From NCBI RefSeq assembly GCF_004403185.1, contig NZ_SOHJ01000002.1, positions 124,001-188,000 on the forward strand: a DNA stretch of 64,000 nucleotides, written 5' to 3'. The position numbers and the translations under genes were made by a program. Of the stretch, positions 58,982 to 64,000 are shown in pieces (position 1 is the stretch's first letter; the number at the start of each line of letters is the position of its first letter). Origin of the DNA: Cryobacterium suzukii (GTDB lineage: Bacteria; Actinomycetota; Actinomycetes; Actinomycetales; Microbacteriaceae). The notes under the pieces were generated by a model. That model did not search any database, was not told the origin of the DNA, and was given only the letters and a program-made list of their open reading frames with translations.

Positions 58982-59338
58982 GTGGCGCGCAAAGACGAAC
59001 TCGGCAAACTCGGCGAAGATCAGGCCGCGCGCTTTCTTCAGGGCGCCGGCTACACGATCCTGACCCGCAATTGGCGCTGCTCAGAGGGGGAGATCGACCT
59101 CGTCGTGCAACAGGGCGCTGCCGTTGTCTTTGTCGAGGTGAAGACGCGCAGCAGCCTGAGTTTCGGGCATCCGTTTGAAGCCATCACTGTGAAAAAACTG
59201 GCCAGGATGCGGCGCCTGGCCGCCGCCTGGTGTGTGCAGGCCGAGCGCTGGCCGCGCCAAATCCGGCTCGACGTCATCGCGGTAATCGCCCCGGTCGGCC
59301 GCGAACCGGTCATCGAACACCTCGAGGGCGTGTTCTGA
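58982..59338 (+). CDS. yraN: YraN family protein (UPF0102), predicted endonuclease
   Basis: A 118-residue protein of the UPF0102 family, a restriction-endonuclease-like fold. It has KLGEDQAARFL near 8-18, the catalytic-like set EGEIDLVV and FVEVKTRSS (E/D...ExK) near 36-57. Its function is still open; it may act on recombination or chromosome ends. GTG follows GGAGGT. It shares one base with comM (TGATG) and opens the yraN-comM-dprA group. Confidence 0.88.
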   Translation: MARKDELGKLGEDQAARFLQGAGYTILTRNWRCSEGEIDLVVQQGAAVVFVEVKTRSSLSFGHPFEAITVKKLARMRRLAAAWCVQAERWPRQIRLDVIAVIAPVGREPVIEHLEGVF

Positions 59339-60873
59339 TGGGCATCGCCCGCACTCACGCCGTAGCAATGCTCGGACTGACCGGAGCGCTCGTCGAGGTC
59401 GAGGCCGACATCTCGGCGCAACTGCCCGGCATGATCTTGATCGGGCTGCCCGATGCGGCCCTCGCACAGGCCACCCAGCGGGTGCGCGCTGCGGCCACCA
59501 ACAGCGGATGCCCGCTCACCGTTCACCGCCTCACCATCAATCTGTCGCCGGCCGCGCTGCCCAAGCACGGTGCCGGCTTTGACCTCGCGATCGCGCTGGC
59601 TTGCCTCGCCGCCGACAGCACCGTTTCCGAAAAATCGGTCGGTCAGGTCGTGCACTTCGGCGAGCTCGCCCTCGATGGCAGACTACGGCCGACGCTGGGC
59701 ATTCTTCCGGGTGTGATGACCGCGGCTCGCCTCGGGCATACAACGGTGATGGTGCCGATCGGCAACCAGGCTGAAGCACGACTCGTACCCAATATTCGCG
59801 TCATCGGTGTCGCATCGTTGCGTGAGGCGGCGATCTTCCACGGCGCCACACTCCCGCCGATACCGGTCGAGGCCATTCTGGCGGCGACCGTGCCGGCCAA
59901 CCTGGCCGCCGAACCCGACCTGGCAGACGTGATCGGCAATGATGACGCCATTCTGGCCCTGCAGATAGCCGCCGCGGGCGGGCACCACGTGTTTCTGCTC
60001 GGCCCGCCCGGCGCCGGAAAGACTATGCTCGCGGCCCGGCTGCCCGGCCTGCTGCCCGACCTCGACCCGGCGAGCTCTCTGGAGGTTAGTTCCCTCCGAT
60101 CGCTCAGCGGGCTCGGATTGGGCGGAGCCCTGATCACCCGGCCGCCCTGGGAAGCGCCACACCATACGGCGACCGCTGCGGCCATGGTCGGCGGTGGTAA
60201 TGGACAGATTCGGCCGGGGGCCGCGTCGCAGGCCTCGCACGGAGTTCTCTTTCTCGATGAGGCCCCCGAATTCGCTACTCCGGTGCTTGACGCCCTGCGC
60301 CAGCCCCTGGAATCTGGCTGGATCAGCATTCACCGCGCCAACGCCGTCGCGCATTTTCCGGCCCGGTTTCAACTGGTAATGGCAGCTAATCCATGCCCGT
60401 GCGGACAGTACGGTGCGGGAGACCTCAGCTGCACGTGCCCGCCCAACGCACGCCGCCGTTACCTTGCTCGCATCTCGGGGCCGCTGCTCGACCGCATCGA
60501 CATCCAGCTCAACGTCAAGCGCATCACCGCCGCCCAGCTGCGCCTTGCCACCGATACGCAGCGGATGACGAGCGTCACCGCCCGAAAGCGGGTGGTCGCT
60601 GCCCGTGCGGCGGCGGCCGAGCGGCTCGGCAGCACCCCCTGGACCCTGAACTCCCAGGTACCTGGCCCGTGGCTGCGCGGCACATCGACTCGACTGGCCC
60701 CGAACACCACCGCGGGCCTCGACCGGGCGCTCGAACGCGGCGGAATCACCATGCGCGGCTACGACCGGGTTCTGCGCATCGCCTGGACCCTGGCCGACTA
60801 TGACGGTCTCACCAGTCCCGGCCCAGACCAAATCGGCCACGCCCTCTACCTACGCAAAGGAATGACATCATGA
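59338..60873 (+). CDS. comM: YifB/ComM family Mg-chelatase-like AAA ATPase
   Basis: A 511-residue AAA+ protein. It has a Lon-protease-like N-terminal domain (about 15-165), Walker A GPPGAGKTM near 222-230, Walker B LFLDEAPEF near 305, and NPCPCG(x)YG with CTC zinc-type cysteines near 352-372. ComM is a branch-migration helicase needed for natural transformation in Gram-negatives; in Actinobacteria the role is inferred. The ATG overlaps the yraN stop; the end overlaps dprA by 4 bp. Confidence 0.92.
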   Translation: MGIARTHAVAMLGLTGALVEVEADISAQLPGMILIGLPDAALAQATQRVRAAATNSGCPLTVHRLTINLSPAALPKHGAGFDLAIALACLAADSTVSEKSVGQVVHFGELALDGRLRPTLGILPGVMTAARLGHTTVMVPIGNQAEARLVPNIRVIGVASLREAAIFHGATLPPIPVEAILAATVPANLAAEPDLADVIGNDDAILALQIAAAGGHHVFLLGPPGAGKTMLAARLPGLLPDLDPASSLEVSSLRSLSGLGLGGALITRPPWEAPHHTATAAAMVGGGNGQIRPGAASQASHGVLFLDEAPEFATPVLDALRQPLESGWISIHRANAVAHFPARFQLVMAANPCPCGQYGAGDLSCTCPPNARRRYLARISGPLLDRIDIQLNVKRITAAQLRLATDTQRMTSVTARKRVVAARAAAAERLGSTPWTLNSQVPGPWLRGTSTRLAPNTTAGLDRALERGGITMRGYDRVLRIAWTLADYDGLTSPGPDQIGHALYLRKGMTS

Positions 60874-62189
60874 CGCTGTTCGGCCTCGACGAGACCCGGG
60901 TAAGCGAACTCATCGCAGGCGTGCGCGGTGGAATGCCGGTCGACGCCCTCGCAACGGCCGGCGAGGTATTCGCCCGCGCCGCCTGGTCGGGCATCGCCGA
61001 ACCCGGTGATGGTACGGCCGGCCTGCTCGTGGCGAGCCTTGGCGCGAGCGTAGCGCTGACGGCCATTCTCGAGGCATGGAGCCCCGTGCGCATCGGCGCC
61101 CTCGTGCGCGACGTTCTCGCTGATGAGCCGGGCGCCCCGGATGTCGTCTTTGCCACCAGTCCCAGCTCCGATCACACCGAAGCGGATGCCGACACCAGCG
61201 CCGAGCTGGAACAGGCCCTCGACGCGGGACTTCAACGCTGGCGGCCGCGGCTCAATTCGGGTGACGTCATCCGCTCGCTGCAACAAGCAGCTCGCGTCGA
61301 CGCCCGGTTACTGCTGGCCACGGACACCCTCTGGCCCGCGGCGATCGATGACCTTGAGCAGCATGCGCCGCTGGCGCTGTGGTGGCGGGGTGTGCCCGGC
61401 GCCCTGGCCGCGCTGCCCAACTCCATCGCCCTGGTCGGAGCCAGGGCTGCCACCGGCTATGGCGAGCACATCGCTATGGAGGCCTCGGCCGGGCTGGTCG
61501 ACCGTGGTTTTGCCGTCGTGTCTGGTGCCGCCTACGGTATCGACGGGATGGCCCACCGTGCAGCGCTGGCCAGTGACGGCATGACCCTGGCCTTCCTCGC
61601 CGGGGGAGTCGACCGGTTCTATCCGAGTGGACACGACTCCCTGCTCACCCGCATCGTGGCCGCCGGCGCCGTTATCTCCGAGCTGCCCTGCGGCGCCGCC
61701 CCCACGAAATGGCGTTTTTTGCAAAGAAACAGATTGATCGCCGCAGCGAGTGCGGCAACGATCGTGTTGGAAGCCGGCTGGCGGTCGGGCTCGCTCAACA
61801 CCGCCGGGCACGCGTCGGCGCTGGGCCGGCCGCTCGGCGCCGTGCCCGGGCCGATCACGAGCCCCACCTCGGCCGGCTGTCATCGCCTCATTCGCGAATT
61901 CGCCGCGGTGTGCGTGACCAACCCGACCGAGATGGCCGAGCTGGTTGGTGAGCGGTCGATCCAGGTGCCCCTGGACTTTTGCGACACTGATGCCGGCCCG
62001 GGCCCGATACCCCGCACGAGCGACCAGGTGCGCGTGTTCGACGCCCTGAGCGGTCGCACGCCTCGCACGGTCGCCGATCTGTCACGCCGCGCCGGGCTCT
62101 CGACTTCGGCCGTGCGCGGCGCCCTTGGCGGGCTCGATCTCGATGGGGCAGCCCAGGAGCGGGAGGCCGGCTGGGTACGCCGGGCGTAA
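60870..62189 (+). CDS. dprA: DNA processing protein DprA
   Basis: Loads RecA on incoming single-stranded DNA. The 439-residue protein has a variable N-terminal part, a Rossmann core (IALVGARAATGYGEH near 188, SGAAYGIDGMAHRAAL near 218-233, LAGGVDRFYP, FLQRNRLIAAAS), and a C-terminal winged helix (about 375-435). No competence pilus genes are in the window, so transformability is not shown. It overlaps comM by 4 bp. Confidence 0.94.
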   Translation: MTLFGLDETRVSELIAGVRGGMPVDALATAGEVFARAAWSGIAEPGDGTAGLLVASLGASVALTAILEAWSPVRIGALVRDVLADEPGAPDVVFATSPSSDHTEADADTSAELEQALDAGLQRWRPRLNSGDVIRSLQQAARVDARLLLATDTLWPAAIDDLEQHAPLALWWRGVPGALAALPNSIALVGARAATGYGEHIAMEASAGLVDRGFAVVSGAAYGIDGMAHRAALASDGMTLAFLAGGVDRFYPSGHDSLLTRIVAAGAVISELPCGAAPTKWRFLQRNRLIAAASAATIVLEAGWRSGSLNTAGHASALGRPLGAVPGPITSPTSAGCHRLIREFAAVCVTNPTEMAELVGERSIQVPLDFCDTDAGPGPIPRTSDQVRVFDALSGRTPRTVADLSRRAGLSTSAVRGALGGLDLDGAAQEREAGWVRRA

Positions 62190-62226
62190 AGAGGAGCCGG
62201 CTGGAGCGACCCTCCCGTGGCTGGGC

Positions 62227-63756
62227 TCACAGCGTCCGGCGAGGGATCGCGTGCGTCGTTGCCGACGGGTGCGCAGCCGAGGACGTGGCGGCCGGTCTGC
62301 GGTCGGCTGCGACTTCCGGGGCGACAAAGTCTGGGTGCGCGGCTAGGTGATCGGCACCGTCCACGGCCGCGCAGGCCCGCTCCACGGCGACGAGGGAGAG
62401 CGCGACGTCCGCGGCATCCGTCGACCAGTTGCTGACCGAGATGCGCAGAATGTCCCGGTCGTGCCAGCGCGACCCCGACATCCACGCCGAACCGTCGGCT
62501 ATGAGCTGCTGCGTCACCCGACGGGTGCGATCGTCGCTGCCGAAACTCACACACACCTGCGTGAACACCACTTCGTTGAGTACCTCGGCCCCTGGCATCG
62601 ACCGCAGGCCGTCGGCCATGGCGCGCGCATTGGACGCGAGACCGTCAACCAGCGCGATCGTGCCATCGCGACCGAGCGATCGGAGCGCCGCCCACACCGG
62701 AACGCCTCGCGCCCGACGGGACAGCTCCGGCACCTTTTCGAACGGGTCGCCGGGGCCAACGTGTCCGGGAGCACCATCGGCTGCCACCAGATAGCTCGTG
62801 TGCACGCCGAATACCTTGCGCACGACTTTGGGCCGGGACACGATCGCCACCCCGCAGTCGTAGGGAACATTGAGCGTTTTGTGGGCGTCTGTCGCCCAGG
62901 AATCAGCGCCATCCAGACCGGTCAGCTGGTCGCGAGAACTCGGGCTGACCGCCGCCCAGAGACCGAAGGCCCCGTCCACGTGCACCCAGGCTCCCAGCCG
63001 GTGCGCCACGTCGATCGCCGCGACCATTGGGTCGGATGCTCCGGAATGCAAATTGCCGGCCTGCAGGCAGACGATGGCCGGGCCGACGCCGGCGGCCATC
63101 AGCTCGGCGAGACTCTCGGGACGTAACCGTCCTTCACTGTCGACGTCCACCACGATGGGTGCGCCGAGGCCAAGGTAGCGCAGCACGAGATCGATGACGT
63201 CGTGACGCTCGGCCCCCACGAAAACCCGCACTCGCGGCGAACCGGCCAGACCGTCCCGGTCCAGGTTCCATCCGGCCCGATCCAGAACCCACTGCCGACC
63301 GGCGGCGAGGCCGACGAAATTGGCCATCGTCGCGCCAGTGGTGAATCCGACATCCGCTCCGGGTGGCAGGCCAAGCAGATCGAGTAACCAGCCGCCGGCG
63401 GTCTCCTCCAGCACGGCAGCCGCTGGAGTGGCAAACCGCATTCCGGCGTTCTGGTCCCACGCGGTCACCAGCCAGTCGGCGGCGAGGGCCGCTGGCAGGG
63501 TTCCTCCAATCACCCAGCCGAAGAACCGACCGGACGGCATCGCCATCAGACCGGGCTCCGCGAAGGAAGCCAGCTCATCGATGACCTCGGCCGCAGCGGT
63601 CGGAGTCGGGGGAAGGGGGCCGGCCGACAGCGCGGCCAGGGTATCGGCGTCGACGCGGGGGCCGACCGGGCGGGTAGGAAGCGACGCAAGCCAGGCCTGG
63701 GCGTGCAGAAGTGCACGATCCAGAGCCTTGGTGTAGGCGTCCGGCTGGGCAGACAT
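62227..63756 (-). CDS. PLP-dependent decarboxylase (aromatic-L-amino-acid/glutamate decarboxylase family)
   Basis: A 509-residue group II decarboxylase. The N-terminal half has FFGWVIGGTLPAALAADWL and TTGATMANFVGLAAGRQ. The cofactor lysine is in DAHKTLNVPYDCG near 292, after HVDGAFGLWA, which carries the PLP-binding Asp. The C-terminal about 40 residues (after AAHPDFVAPEV) are Ala/Thr/Pro-rich and absent from most relatives. Substrate is open (aromatic amino acid, glutamate or another). A TATCAT box is six bases before ATG 63756, so an earlier in-frame start is rejected. It converges on dprA. Confidence 0.88.
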   Translation of the reverse strand: MSAQPDAYTKALDRALLHAQAWLASLPTRPVGPRVDADTLAALSAGPLPPTPTAAAEVIDELASFAEPGLMAMPSGRFFGWVIGGTLPAALAADWLVTAWDQNAGMRFATPAAAVLEETAGGWLLDLLGLPPGADVGFTTGATMANFVGLAAGRQWVLDRAGWNLDRDGLAGSPRVRVFVGAERHDVIDLVLRYLGLGAPIVVDVDSEGRLRPESLAELMAAGVGPAIVCLQAGNLHSGASDPMVAAIDVAHRLGAWVHVDGAFGLWAAVSPSSRDQLTGLDGADSWATDAHKTLNVPYDCGVAIVSRPKVVRKVFGVHTSYLVAADGAPGHVGPGDPFEKVPELSRRARGVPVWAALRSLGRDGTIALVDGLASNARAMADGLRSMPGAEVLNEVVFTQVCVSFGSDDRTRRVTQQLIADGSAWMSGSRWHDRDILRISVSNWSTDAADVALSLVAVERACAAVDGADHLAAHPDFVAPEVAADRRPAATSSAAHPSATTHAIPRRTL

Positions 63757-63768
63757 GCCGCCATGATA
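63757..63768 (-). promoter_or_regulatory. Leaderless -10 element of the PLP decarboxylase gene
   Basis: Minus strand TATCAT (63763-63768) and a six-base spacer before the ATG at 63756. Confidence 0.55.
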
Positions 63769-63830
63769 GCCCCGCACGACGCTTCTGTCGGTGGCAGCCC
63801 GTAGGGTGGATTCCAACGAGAGGACGAGGC

Positions 63831-64000
63831 ATGGCGACCGTGCATTGGGGCCAGCATGCGCCCGCCGAGAAGTTACTGGTTCACCTGAGCGACACGCATT
63901 TTCTAGCGGATGCTGCGGCCCTCTACGGTACCGTCGACACCGACCACACGGTGCATCGTGCCCTCGAGCAGCTGCATCGGTCGGGTATCTGCCCCGACGC
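63831..64000 (+). CDS. Metallophosphoesterase (CpdA-like), 5' part only
   Basis: The first 56 codons are present. HLSDTHFL near 19-26 is the first metal-binding motif (Asp-x-His) of calcineurin-like phosphoesterases, of the 3',5'-cyclic-AMP phosphodiesterase CpdA type. The ATG follows GAGAGGACGAGG, a good ribosome site. A TAGGGT box lies about 24 bp upstream. The gene continues off the right edge, so the remaining motifs cannot be checked. Confidence 0.8.
   Translation, partial: MATVHWGQHAPAEKLLVHLSDTHFLADAAALYGTVDTDHTVHRALEQLHRSGICPD

Overview
The window is 64 kb of high-GC actinobacterial chromosome. It most likely comes from a member of the Microbacteriaceae; I cannot fix the genus. Reasons: dense GC-rich coding, actinobacterial gene order (leuD-murA-plsC-gpsA-ddl; yceD-rpmF-rnc-mutM-smc; rpsP-khpA-rimM-trmD-rplS-lepB-rnhB-DUF2469; yraN-comM-dprA), actinobacterial families such as DUF3515, DUF2469 and F420-type oxidoreductases, and many starts that look leaderless (a TANNNT -10 box 6-7 nt before the start codon).

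Layout. 1-9.8 kb: end of leuD, cell-wall and lipid precursor genes (murA, plsC, gpsA, ddl), a DUF3515 lipoprotein, thiL, rsmD, recG, coaD. 9.8-14.7 kb: a MoxR ATPase / DUF58 / transglutaminase membrane-protein operon. 14.8-23.9 kb: yceD, rpmF, rnc, mutM, two acetyltransferases, a membrane protein and smc. 23.9-33.3 kb (minus strand): an assimilatory sulfate-reduction operon transcribed sir-cysH-cysD-binding protein-cysN-ABC ATPase-permease-fprA-fdxA. It includes its own likely electron donors and a sulfonate/sulfate-type ABC importer. 33.5-38.9 kb: ftsY, DUF2004, a TetR/MFS efflux pair, ffh. 39-44.1 kb: an accessory stretch with an F420-type LLM oxidoreductase, a secreted HNH nuclease, a broken gcs2 fragment, SDR and NmrA reductases, and an intact YbdK-type ligase. 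44.3-45.6 kb: rpsP, khpA, rimM. 45.7-51.9 kb: a nitrite-assimilation and siroheme block (HemD-winged-helix regulator, cobA, nirB on minus; nirD and sirB on plus). 51.9-57.2 kb: trmD, a membrane protein, rplS, lepB, rnhB, DUF2469, a long GAPDH. 57.2-64 kb: a deazaflavin nitroreductase-like gene, a zinc alcohol dehydrogenase, yraN, comM, dprA, a PLP decarboxylase and the start of a metallophosphoesterase.

How the genes work together. Two siroheme-dependent six-electron reductases, sulfite and nitrite, sit in two blocks. Each block interrupts an otherwise conserved housekeeping order: smc|ftsY and rimM|trmD. The siroheme genes (cobA, sirB) lie only in the nitrite block, so they probably serve both reductases. 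The SRP pathway (ftsY, ffh), ribosome assembly (rpsP, rimM, rsmD, rpmF, rplS, yceD) and chromosome segregation (smc) form the conserved backbone.

Beyond genes, four non-coding signals stand out: (1) a 48-bp double palindrome present three times just downstream of genes; (2) a 56-bp hairpin repeat present three times, once inverted; (3) a 9-mer, AGCGGATGC, that I count 22 times on the two strands, far above base-composition expectation; (4) a consistent leaderless-promoter pattern at about 13 genes. I see no phage, transposase, CRISPR array, rRNA or tRNA gene.
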